The notes beneath the pieces are model-generated. The model did no database searches, was not told the DNA's origin, and saw only the letters and a program-made list of their open reading frames with translations. Both the position numbers and the translations under genes were made by a program. Of a stretch of DNA of 10,626 nucleotides, positions 1-6,003 are shown piece after piece; within the stretch, counting starts at the first letter, position 1, and the number at the start of each line of letters is the position of its first letter. Origin of the DNA: an uncultured Bacilli bacterium (GTDB lineage: Bacteria > Bacillota_I > Bacilli_A > RF39 > UBA660); assembly GCA_944372725.1 (NCBI GenBank), contig CALWAA010000021.1, forward strand, positions 1 to 10,626. The letters run 5' to 3'.

Positions 1-135
1 GTTTTAGCTCATAATAAAACTTTAGCAGGTCAACTTTATTCGGAATTAAAAGAGCTTTTTCCAAATAATCATGTAGAGTACTTTGTTAGCTATTACGATT
101 ATATTGCACACTCCCCTATTTTTAGTACTATTTAA
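1..135 (+). pseudogene. uvrB: UvrB internal fragment, truncated
   Basis: The reading frame from base 1 encodes LAHNKTLAGQLYSEL and then VEYFVSYYDY. This is the conserved UvrB stretch just after the Walker A region. UvrB proteins normally continue with YQPEAY, but here the similarity stops near position 102 and a foreign tail (IAHSPIFSTI) ends at TAA 133-135. The stop codon lies inside the 16-base repeat TTTAGTACTATTTAAT. The piece cannot encode a working excision-repair helicase because it lacks nearly all of UvrB. Its first codons (Val-Leu) are the same as the last codons of the uvrB start at the right end of the window, so the two pieces join in frame. If the molecule is circular, they form one truncated gene of about 103 codons. 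Confidence 0.88.
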
Positions 136-136
136 T
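121..136 (+). repeat. Left copy of 16-bp flanking direct repeat
   Basis: TTTAGTACTATTTAAT here matches TTTAGTACCATTTAAT at 10258-10273 in 15 of 16 bases, in the same orientation. It contains the stop codon of the truncated uvrB piece. With the second repeat at 195-220 it marks the left inner edge of the segment. It may be a recombination or attachment site, but no recombinase gene is in the window. Confidence 0.6.
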
Positions 137-150
137 CCCAAAAAATCTTT

Positions 151-180
151 TAATTAATACTAATTAATACTAGATATTAC
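151..180 (+). repeat. Tandem 10-bp repeats (TAATTAATAC)
   Basis: TAATTAATAC occurs twice head to tail (151-170), followed by a degenerate third unit, TAGATATTAC (171-180, 7 of 10 bases). The 10-base period would put each unit on the same face of the helix, as in protein-binding iterons or recombinase arm sites. In such AT-rich DNA a chance origin is possible. The right flank lacks this block, which is why the two flanking repeat motifs are 74 bases apart on the left and 46 on the right. Confidence 0.5.
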
Positions 181-194
181 CAATTAATTGAATA

Positions 195-229
195 AAATTT
201 GTGACCTTGTTTCGTGTAAATTCGTGTAA
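195..229 (+). repeat. Left copy of 26-bp flanking repeat with doubled TTCGTGTAA
   Basis: Positions 195-220 match 10304-10329 in 25 of 26 bases (core AAATTTGTGACCTTG followed by TTCGTGTAAA). On this side TTCGTGTAA occurs twice, at 211-219 and 221-229, exactly 10 bases apart. The same word recurs once directly and twice inverted in the right flank. I saw it nowhere inside the operon. This looks like a specific protein-binding site, for example for a recombinase, replication protein or regulator, but the binder is not encoded in an intact form here. Confidence 0.6.
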
Positions 230-265
230 GCATATAGATATACATTTTTTTCTGTTTTATTTTTA

Positions 266-274
266 TGCTATAAT
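266..274 (+). promoter_or_regulatory. Extended -10 promoter of decayed gene
   Basis: TGCTATAAT is a perfect extended -10 element (TG, one base, TATAAT). The -35 region is only a T-run (from 246). It lies about 28 bases before the ATG at 302 and would have driven the gene that is now the 302-900 pseudogene. The rest of 136-301 holds repeats and no coding sequence. Confidence 0.5.
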
Positions 275-301
275 TTTTATATAAAATAAAAGCGTGAATA
301 T

Positions 302-900
302 ATGAAAAATTTAGTTGCATTAAGGTATAAGAATACTTCTTACAAGAAAACTTTGCCACGTTTTTTTATCATGTTATTGACCTTTATAATAAAAATGAAA
401 ATTTGATAGTTGGAGTTGCTTTTCATGGTAACTATTTGCAGTTTAAATCTCTTGGTAATGCTAATCTTATTGTTATTAATAATAAAGATAATTTGCTTTT
501 AGACGAGTAATTTCAATATCTCTAATAATTCTAATAATATTGAGATGTTTCCTTTTGGAGGCTGTGATTATATATTCATGGAAAAAATATAAAGAATGTG
601 TTAATGAAGAGACTGCTAGAGCAAGAAAATCACATTTAAAGAAACATCAGGATAGAAAAGCATTTGAAAATAGCTTTTTAGATGATACACAAATTTGAAC
701 AATTATATTCTTCATATAATTTTCCTGATGTTAAAGGTATTGGGATTATTTAGAATTTTATTTCTATTTTGGCGAGCTGGTGTTAGAATAGATATATTAA
801 TATAAAAGAAGTAATACTTCATCATAAAGAAAATAAGGATGATTCAAATATCATTTTTACATTATATGGAAAAATCTATAGATTAGATAATAAAAACTAA
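302..900 (+). pseudogene. Decayed gene of unknown family, multiple frameshifts
   Basis: Starting from ATG 302 (MKNLVALRYKNTSYKK), a coherent protein of about 200 residues can be followed only by changing frame. One shift is at the T-run near 361, one near 508 (after KDNLLLDE), one at the A-run near 586 and one near 693. At least one more lies between 750 and 790, before a final open stretch (RYINIKEVILHHKENK) that ends at TAA 898-900. Readable pieces include VGVAFHGNYLQFKSLGNANL, NSNNIEMFPFGGCDYIF and LYSSYNFPDVKGIG. The pieces join smoothly at each shift, and several shifts fall in homopolymers, so this is one broken gene. I do not recognise the family. Sequencing error is unlikely to be the whole explanation, because the 8.7-kb operon beside it is uninterrupted. 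It is probably a worn backbone gene of the mobile element. Confidence 0.7.
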
Positions 901-923
901 TATGGCTAAATAGCTAAAAAATG

Positions 924-952
924 TTGACTTTAAAAAAGATATGTATTATTAT
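924..952 (+). promoter_or_regulatory. Operon promoter (sigma-A-like)
   Basis: TTGACT (924-929) is followed after 17 bases by TATTAT (947-952). A perfect TATAAT also lies at 950-955, but its spacing of 20 is less good. Transcription would begin near 959, just ahead of a 24-codon leader ORF and its terminator, so this is the likely promoter of the eight-gene operon. No other convincing promoter lies between here and 1091. Confidence 0.65.
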
Positions 953-976
953 AATAACCCAGTTGGGGGTATTTAC

Positions 977-1051
977 ATGACAAATAACGACTTTTTTAAA
1001 TATGGAAATACAAAAATTTTAAAGATAATAAAAGTGCCTAAATTTTATTAG
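977..1051 (+). CDS. 24-aa leader peptide, putative attenuation peptide
   Basis: ATG 977 begins a 24-codon ORF, MTNNDFFKYG followed by a Lys/Ile-rich tail ending in KVPKFY, with TAG at 1049-1051. A GGGGG Shine-Dalgarno-like stretch (965-969) sits seven bases before the start. The last seven codons and the stop lie within the 5' arm and loop of the intrinsic terminator at 1031-1070. A ribosome translating to the stop would therefore disrupt the hairpin, and its progress would decide whether the operon is read. This is the layout of ribosome-dependent attenuators, such as the leader ahead of tet(M)-type resistance genes. The peptide itself is unlikely to have a separate function. The assignment rests on position and layout, not on any database match. 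Confidence 0.55.
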   Translation: MTNNDFFKYGNTKILKIIKVPKFY

Positions 1052-1070
1052 ATTTTTAGACACTTTTTTT
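1031..1070 (+). terminator. Intrinsic terminator/attenuator in operon leader
   Basis: AAAGTGCCTAAA (1031-1042) pairs with TTTAGACACTTT (1055-1066) in 11 of 12 positions, with one C-A mismatch and a 12-base loop. The T-run is at 1064-1070. It lies between the promoter at 924-952 and the first operon gene at 1091 and overlaps the 3' end of the leader ORF. It can act as a conditional terminator for the operon. I did not find a clear alternative antiterminator pairing by eye. Confidence 0.75.
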
Positions 1071-1090
1071 ATATAGAAAGAAGGTAGTTT

Positions 1091-1615
1091 ATGGTTTATA
1101 TTGGAGTTTTATGGAATACTGTAAATCACTTGAGAGAAGAAATATTACAAGAAACTAATAATTTTGGTAAAGTGATAAACTATTTTGATTGTGATTTAGG
1201 TAAAGATTACAATAATTTTGTAAGAAAAATTTATCAATCAGATGGCATTGCTGAATGGAAAGTTGATTTAAAATTACAAGCAATGAATATAACGCCAAGT
1301 ACACATTTAACAATATTTTTTATAGATATTGATGATAGTGAAAAAGAATTAAACGACAGAAAACATAAAATAGTGTCGGTAAATATGGAAAGAATGAAAA
1401 ACTCAATTAGGAACAAATACTCACAGATGATTCAAAATTATTTTTTTGATAATGTTTTTCATATGACAGATGATGAAACAGAACTGGCCAATACGTTAGA
1501 AGTAATTAAGGAGTTTTTTCCGAACATATATAATGAGTACTTTGAAATTAAGGAAGATACTAATGTTAGAATTAGAAGAAAAAATAGAAAAGGAGCAGAT
1601 AAAAATGAAGATTAA
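1091..1615 (+). CDS. Unrecognised 174-aa protein, first gene of sugar operon
   Basis: The ATG at 1091 has AGAAGG six bases upstream, and the gene overlaps the next by 11 bases. I cannot assign a named family. The protein starts with a hydrophobic strand (MVYIGVLW), has an EWKVDLKL segment at about residues 55-62, a strand LTIFFIDID (73-81), a basic helix KNSIRNKY (103-110) and a conserved-looking FHMTDDETE near 123-131, and ends in a basic tail rich in Arg and Lys. No signal peptide or membrane segment is visible. The pattern of alternating strands and helices, with charged His/Asp/Lys motifs, would fit a small cytoplasmic enzyme. I have a weak impression of similar uncharacterised proteins from surface-polysaccharide clusters. 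Its place at the head of a sugar-acid operon, translationally coupled to the synthase, suggests a role in the same pathway. Confidence 0.8.
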   Translation: MVYIGVLWNTVNHLREEILQETNNFGKVINYFDCDLGKDYNNFVRKIYQSDGIAEWKVDLKLQAMNITPSTHLTIFFIDIDDSEKELNDRKHKIVSVNMERMKNSIRNKYSQMIQNYFFDNVFHMTDDETELANTLEVIKEFFPNIYNEYFEIKEDTNVRIRRKNRKGADKNED

Positions 1616-2459
1616 TAATAAGGAAATTGATGAAAAAAAAACATATGTTATCGCAGAAATCGGCATAAATCATAATGGAAGTTTAGATTTAGCAAAAATA
1701 CTTATTGATATTGCAGTAGAATGTGGATGCGATGCTGTAAAATTTCAAAAAAGAGATGTAGATACTGTTTATACACAAGAAGAATTGTTAAAAGAGCGAA
1801 TAAGCCCTTTCGGAAAAACAAATGGTGATTTAAAAAGAGGATTAGAACTTTCTTATGAAGCTTATCAGAAATTGTTTAGTTATGCCAAGGAAAAAGAAAT
1901 AGATATTTTTGCAAGCCCATGGGACTCTAAATCAGTAGATTTTTTAGAGCAATTTTCTCCATGTTGTTATAAAGTCGCAAGTGCTTCTATAACAGACTAT
2001 AAACTATTAGAAAAAATCAAAAAAACGGGAAAACCTGTCATTATCTCAACAGGAATGTCTACAGAAGAAGAAATAGACAACGCCATTAAAATATTTAATC
2101 AAAAAAACATTGCAATTTTAGCATGTACGAGTACATATCCAACAGACGATTCAGAAATTAATTTGAATAAAATTAAAACTTTAAAAAAGAAATATCCTAA
2201 AATACCTATAGGATATTCAGGACATGAAAGAGATATTTTCCCTTCGCTAATTGCAGTAGCTTTAGGAGCGTGCATTATAGAACGTCACATTACTATAAGT
2301 AAAGATATATGGGGAAGCGATCAAAGGGCATCTTTAGAACCGAAGGAATTAAAAGAATTAGTAACTGGCATAAAAAGAGTGAAAACAATTATGGGAGATG
2401 GCAAGATAACAGTATATGATAGTGAACAACCAATTAAGAAAAAATTAAGAAGATATTAG
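1605..2459 (+). CDS. NeuB-family sialic acid synthase-like protein, SAF-less
   Basis: This 284-residue protein has the TIM-barrel core of the N-acetylneuraminate synthase family. These enzymes condense phosphoenolpyruvate with a hexosamine or other sugar to form a 2-keto-3-deoxy acid. Visible signatures are AEIGINHNG (17-25), VKFQ with the PEP-contacting lysine (K46), FASPWD (102-107), YKVAS (122-126), ISTGMS (147-152), GYSGHE (203-208) and ERHIT (226-230). H207 and H228 match the two metal-binding histidines. The protein ends at about residue 284, so the usual C-terminal SAF (antifreeze-like) domain is absent; a shorter NeuB-like subfamily with an ERHIT...WGSDQ motif is known to lack it. The start at 1605 is preferred because AAAAGGAG lies just upstream and the overlap with the previous gene is 11 bases. 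The in-frame ATG at 1533 would add 24 residues outside the family. The acceptor sugar is not predictable. Confidence 0.9.
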   Translation: MKINNKEIDEKKTYVIAEIGINHNGSLDLAKILIDIAVECGCDAVKFQKRDVDTVYTQEELLKERISPFGKTNGDLKRGLELSYEAYQKLFSYAKEKEIDIFASPWDSKSVDFLEQFSPCCYKVASASITDYKLLEKIKKTGKPVIISTGMSTEEEIDNAIKIFNQKNIAILACTSTYPTDDSEINLNKIKTLKKKYPKIPIGYSGHERDIFPSLIAVALGACIIERHITISKDIWGSDQRASLEPKELKELVTGIKRVKTIMGDGKITVYDSEQPIKKKLRRY

Positions 2460-2470
2460 GGATGGTTATT

Positions 2471-3625
2471 ATGCATAATTTTGAGTTTTTTAATCCAACA
2501 AAAATTATATTTGGTGAAAATAAAATTGAAAGCGTTTGTCAATATATTAAGAACTATACATCAACAAATAATATTTTATTGGTTATTTCTGAAAGCTGTA
2601 AAAATAATGGAGTGCTAAAAACAGTAACTAATCAACTAGAAAAAAATAGTATTCAATACTATATTGTTGATGACATTATCCCTAATCCTACTTTAGATAA
2701 AGTTTACTATGGAAAAAAAATAATTCAAAATAACAATATAGATTTTATTTTAGCAATTGGAGGAGCTTCTGTAATAGACACTGCAAAAACAATTGCAGTT
2801 GCTTCTTGTCATAATGAAGATATATGGGATTTAATATGTAATCCAACAAATATAAAAAAATCATTACCTTTAGGAGTAGTTATTACACTATATGGCTCAG
2901 GAACGGAAATGACAAATGGTGCAGTTATTTCAAACAGGATGATTACTAAAAAAAGAGGTTTTGATAATGTAAATATGTTTCCAAAATTTTCAATATTAGA
3001 TCCAACTACTTTAAAGAGTTGCAGCCATGAATATCTATCAATAGGATGTATGGATATGTTTACGCATATTATGGAAGATTATTTTGAAATTACAGACGAA
3101 GAAAACTTAGCCGATAGTTTTCAAGAATTATTGGTTAAAAAGATGATAATTGAATTTAAAAAACTAAACAACAATAAACAGGATAACGCAAAACTGTTGT
3201 GGATGAGTACCTTAGCTCAAAACAAATTTTTATCATTCGGGAAAAAATATAATGGTGAATGGGTAGCACATATCATAGGACACGAATTTTGTGTCAGATA
3301 CAATTTACCACATGGGCAAGTTGTAGCCATTCTTTTTATAGCATGGTTAAATTTTATAAAGAAAATAAATGAGAAAAGGATAATTCAATTTGGCGTATCA
3401 GTATTCGATTTAAAATCTCCTACTTCTACCGAAGTTATAGATGAAATCAAAAAAGTCTATGCTCTACTTAACAATACTTTTACTTTAAAAGATTTAGGAG
3501 TCAGGTTAGAAGATATTGATGATATTGTAACGAATGCTATGAATGGTAAAAAATTAGGAAAATTTAAAGAGCTAAATAAAGAAGATGTAAAAAATATTAT
3601 TATGGAGGCTTACAATGGAAATTAA
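2471..3625 (+). CDS. Iron-containing (group III) alcohol dehydrogenase
   Basis: This 384-residue protein is a full-length group III NAD(P)-dependent dehydrogenase of the BDH/YqdH type. The N-terminus NFEFFNPTKIIFG is characteristic. The dinucleotide-binding turn is AIGGASVIDTAK (95-106). The four metal ligands appear intact: D195 and H199 in CMDMFTHIMED, H271 in HIIGHEF, and H281 in NLPHGQ. It probably reduces an aldehyde or ketone, or oxidises the alcohol, on a sugar-derived intermediate. Related enzymes act in phosphonate and sugar pathways as well as in solvent formation, so the substrate is open. The start at 2471 fits an AGGGA element around 2458-2462. An ATG at 2462 in the same frame would leave no space for a ribosome binding site. 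The gene overlaps the next by 11 bases. Confidence 0.92.
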   Translation: MHNFEFFNPTKIIFGENKIESVCQYIKNYTSTNNILLVISESCKNNGVLKTVTNQLEKNSIQYYIVDDIIPNPTLDKVYYGKKIIQNNNIDFILAIGGASVIDTAKTIAVASCHNEDIWDLICNPTNIKKSLPLGVVITLYGSGTEMTNGAVISNRMITKKRGFDNVNMFPKFSILDPTTLKSCSHEYLSIGCMDMFTHIMEDYFEITDEENLADSFQELLVKKMIIEFKKLNNNKQDNAKLLWMSTLAQNKFLSFGKKYNGEWVAHIIGHEFCVRYNLPHGQVVAILFIAWLNFIKKINEKRIIQFGVSVFDLKSPTSTEVIDEIKKVYALLNNTFTLKDLGVRLEDIDDIVTNAMNGKKLGKFKELNKEDVKNIIMEAYNGN

Positions 3626-4949
3626 ATCACAGAAAGACTTAATAAGTATAGATAAAAAATGGAAAAACATAAAATTTAAAGACTCAGAAATACATATTAA
3701 AAACATTAAAGATTTCATTACCGATGAACACATCGATATTATTGTTAGATATCTCTATATTAAATCATATATTGAAGGTGTTAAATATGACAAATACAAA
3801 ATGATGTACGAAAAAATGATGAAAAAAAGAGTAAATAAAAGTTATTATAATGAATTTAATAAAATTATAGACTCCTTTAAAAAACATGGATATTTAAAAG
3901 AATATCCAATTCCAATTAATAACAAAGGGAAAATGTTAAATGGCTCTCACCGCTTAGCTTGCTGTTTGTATTTTAACATTAATCCATATGTTTGTATTTT
4001 TGACGAGGAAGATCACGAGTATAATATTAAATGGTTTCACGAAAATGGATTTACTTCTGAAGAGATTATAGAAATCGAAAAAACAAAAGAAGAAGTATTA
4101 AAAAAATATAGTTTTAACAAAGTATATTTAAAAAATGTATATGCAGCCACAATAACTCCAATTAAAAATGAAAATTTAGATACTGATTATTTTTACAAAC
4201 ATATTAGCACTCTGAAAAAAAATAATATTGATGGGTTATTTTTATGTGGGAACACAGGCAATGGCATGAATCTAAATTTTGACCTAAAAAAAGAAGTATT
4301 AGAGTATGTGAATAAAATTTCCAAAGAATATTCTTTAATTTTTCACGTCGGTTCTCAAAATACTCAGGATATTGAAAAAATGATAGCCTTGATTAATAAA
4401 TCAAATGTTTCTTGCATTGCTTCTATGCCTCCATACCACATAATAGCAAAATTTAATGAAATCAAACAGTTTTATGAACGAATTGCCAAATTATCTACTA
4501 AGCCAGTATTAATATATCATATTCCAAATATAACTGGAATCAACTTACCTGCAGAAGAAATCATTGAATTGCTAAGCATTAATAATGTCATAGGAATTAA
4601 ATATACTGATGCCGATTTAGAAAAGCTGAAAACCATAAGCGAAAATGTAAAAGATAAATATATTTTTTATGGTAAAGATGATTTGCTATTGAATGGGCTT
4701 TTGAATGGTGCTAATGCTGGAATAGGAGGCTGTTATAATATTTTTCCAAGTTTTATTTACAAAATAATGAATGGAAACACATATGCAGAAAGGCTAGATA
4801 ATCAAAATAAGTTAAATTATGCTATAAAAGTACTAAGGAAAAAATTCCCAACTTTACCTGGAAGCGAATTTGTTTCAGAAGTAATAAAAATAAAAGCCGA
4901 TAAAACAGATGAAGAGTTTTATAGATTGTTGGAGGAAGAACATGATTAA
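3615..4949 (+). CDS. ParB-like domain fused to NAL/DHDPS-family aldolase
   Basis: The 444-residue protein has two parts. Residues 1-165 contain a ParB/sulfiredoxin-like segment with EYPIPINNKGKMLNGSHRL (96-114); the GSHRL motif resembles the ParB GxxR box. Residues about 170-440 form a class I aldolase of the dihydrodipicolinate synthase/N-acetylneuraminate lyase family. It has AATITPI (177-183), the carboxylate-binding loop GNTGN (212-216, in place of the usual GSTGE), catalytic tyrosine Y301 in LIYHIPNITG, and Schiff-base lysine K329 in GIKYTDADL. YGKDD followed by GANAGIGGCYNI (365-376) looks more like sialate lyase than DapA. It probably joins or splits pyruvate and an aldehyde sugar. The front domain may be regulatory or, by analogy with ParB-fold serine kinases (SbnI, SerK), a small-molecule kinase; that is inference. 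GGAGG lies six bases before the start. Confidence 0.88.
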   Translation: MEIKSQKDLISIDKKWKNIKFKDSEIHIKNIKDFITDEHIDIIVRYLYIKSYIEGVKYDKYKMMYEKMMKKRVNKSYYNEFNKIIDSFKKHGYLKEYPIPINNKGKMLNGSHRLACCLYFNINPYVCIFDEEDHEYNIKWFHENGFTSEEIIEIEKTKEEVLKKYSFNKVYLKNVYAATITPIKNENLDTDYFYKHISTLKKNNIDGLFLCGNTGNGMNLNFDLKKEVLEYVNKISKEYSLIFHVGSQNTQDIEKMIALINKSNVSCIASMPPYHIIAKFNEIKQFYERIAKLSTKPVLIYHIPNITGINLPAEEIIELLSINNVIGIKYTDADLEKLKTISENVKDKYIFYGKDDLLLNGLLNGANAGIGGCYNIFPSFIYKIMNGNTYAERLDNQNKLNYAIKVLRKKFPTLPGSEFVSEVIKIKADKTDEEFYRLLEEEHD

Positions 4950-6003
4950 ATTAGTTGTTTTCGATATTGATGGAGTATTAACTGATGGCAGTTATTTAAT
5001 AGATCATTTAGGAAATGAATACAAAAGGATTTGCTTTAAAGACTTAGATAGTTTTAACTTATTAAAACAATTAAATATTAAAACTATGTTTTTATCCAGC
5101 GAGGCAAATTTTTTAAGCAAATATTTCCAAAAAAAGTTTAACCCTAATTATTTCTTTGATGGAGTAGCAGATAAATTTAAAGTATTAACAGATTTCTGTA
5201 CAAAAAATAATTATAATTTACAAGAAGTATGTTACGTTGGTGATGGCAAAAAAGATTTAGAAGCTATGAAAAATGTTGGATTATCTATTGCCCCACGCAA
5301 TAGTATTAGAGAAATAAAGCAAATTGCAACATGCAATCTTGAAGTAGCAGGAGGAAGCGGAGTAGTTTACGAGGTTTATAATATATTATTAAATATTAAC
5401 ACCGAGTATACTGATAATAATACTTTAAAAAGAATTTTAAATGAACATAAAGCAATTTTATCAAATATGGAAAATAATCAGGAACTATTAAATCAATTAA
5501 AGCAATCGATAGATATTATTATTAATGCATTAAGAAATAAAAAAATAATATATGCTTGTGGCAATGGTGGAAGTGCCTCTGATGCACAACACTTTGTAGC
5601 AGAATTAATTAGCAAATTTAATTATAATCGTAAATCATTAGGAGCGGTTTCATTAACTACTAATCCTTCGATTATAACTTCTATTGGAAATGACTACAAT
5701 TTCGATAATATATTTAAAAGGCAAATCGAGGGATTGGGTAATAATGGAGATGTTCTTGTTGCACTAAGTACAAGTGGAAATTCTAATAATATAGTTTTAG
5801 CTATAAAGGAAGCATTGGCAAAAGGAATGAAAGTAATATTTTTTACATCAGAAAAATGCAACTCACTTGATAACGAAAATATGGTTATCTTAAAAGTTCC
5901 AAGTTCTGTAACACCGAGAATACAAGAAATTCACATTATGCTAATTCATTACTTATGTGAAGAAATAGAAAATTATTTTATGGAGGAAAAAAATGAAAAG
6001 TAA
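4942..6003 (+). CDS. KdsC-type HAD phosphatase fused to GmhA-type isomerase
   Basis: This 353-residue protein carries two enzymes. Residues 1-155 are a KdsC/NeuA-C-type HAD phosphatase: FDIDGVLTDG with nucleophile D8 and D10, FLSSEAN (50-56), K78 in ADKFK, VGDGKKDLEAM (99-109) with D101 and D105, and the KdsC-like tail AGGSGVVYEV. Such enzymes remove phosphate from ulosonate 8- or 9-phosphates. Residues about 165-347 are a SIS-domain phosphoheptose isomerase like GmhA: GNGGSASDAQHFVAEL (207-222), IGNDY, LSTSGNS (275-281) and RIQEIHIMLIH (326-336). E221, Q328 and H336 match GmhA metal or catalytic positions. GmhA converts sedoheptulose 7-phosphate to a heptose 7-phosphate. The start at 4942 has GGAGG just upstream and overlaps the previous gene by 8 bases; an upstream ATG at 4909 is not used. 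The combination suggests a phosphorylated heptose or ulosonate intermediate. Confidence 0.92.
   Translation: MIKLVVFDIDGVLTDGSYLIDHLGNEYKRICFKDLDSFNLLKQLNIKTMFLSSEANFLSKYFQKKFNPNYFFDGVADKFKVLTDFCTKNNYNLQEVCYVGDGKKDLEAMKNVGLSIAPRNSIREIKQIATCNLEVAGGSGVVYEVYNILLNINTEYTDNNTLKRILNEHKAILSNMENNQELLNQLKQSIDIIINALRNKKIIYACGNGGSASDAQHFVAELISKFNYNRKSLGAVSLTTNPSIITSIGNDYNFDNIFKRQIEGLGNNGDVLVALSTSGNSNNIVLAIKEALAKGMKVIFFTSEKCNSLDNENMVILKVPSSVTPRIQEIHIMLIHYLCEEIENYFMEEKNEK

Noticed and set aside
151..230. CRISPR array
   Set aside because: The repeats are only 9-10 bases long, directly adjacent, without spacers, and no cas gene is present.
177..359. Minus-strand 60-codon open frame
   Set aside because: It covers the promoter, the repeats and the start of the plus-strand pseudogene, has an AT-driven composition rich in Tyr, Lys and Ile, and shows no ribosome binding site or family motif.
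950..955. TATAAT as the -10 box of the operon promoter
   Set aside because: The sequence is perfect, but it is 20 bases from TTGACT. TATTAT at 947-952 with a 17-base spacer fits better, although both could contribute.
1234..1416. Minus-strand 60-codon open frame
   Set aside because: It lies wholly inside the plus-strand 174-aa gene, which has a good ribosome binding site and coupling to the next gene.
1533..1604. Longer start for the NeuB-like synthase
   Set aside because: It would add 24 residues unlike the family and overlap the previous gene by 83 bases. The ATG at 1605 has a strong ribosome binding site and gives the usual N-terminus.
2471..3625. Phosphonoacetaldehyde reductase in a phosphonate pathway
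   Set aside because: Iron-dependent dehydrogenases occur in phosphonate clusters, but no PEP mutase or phosphonopyruvate decarboxylase is present here.
3615..4109. ParB chromosome- or plasmid-partition function for the N-terminal domain
   Set aside because: There is no ParA gene, no helix-turn-helix region and no parS-like site, and the domain is fused to a metabolic aldolase.
4909..4941. Longer start for the HAD-SIS fusion
   Set aside because: The HAD motif FDIDG normally lies within the first ten residues, and GGAGG precedes the ATG at 4942.
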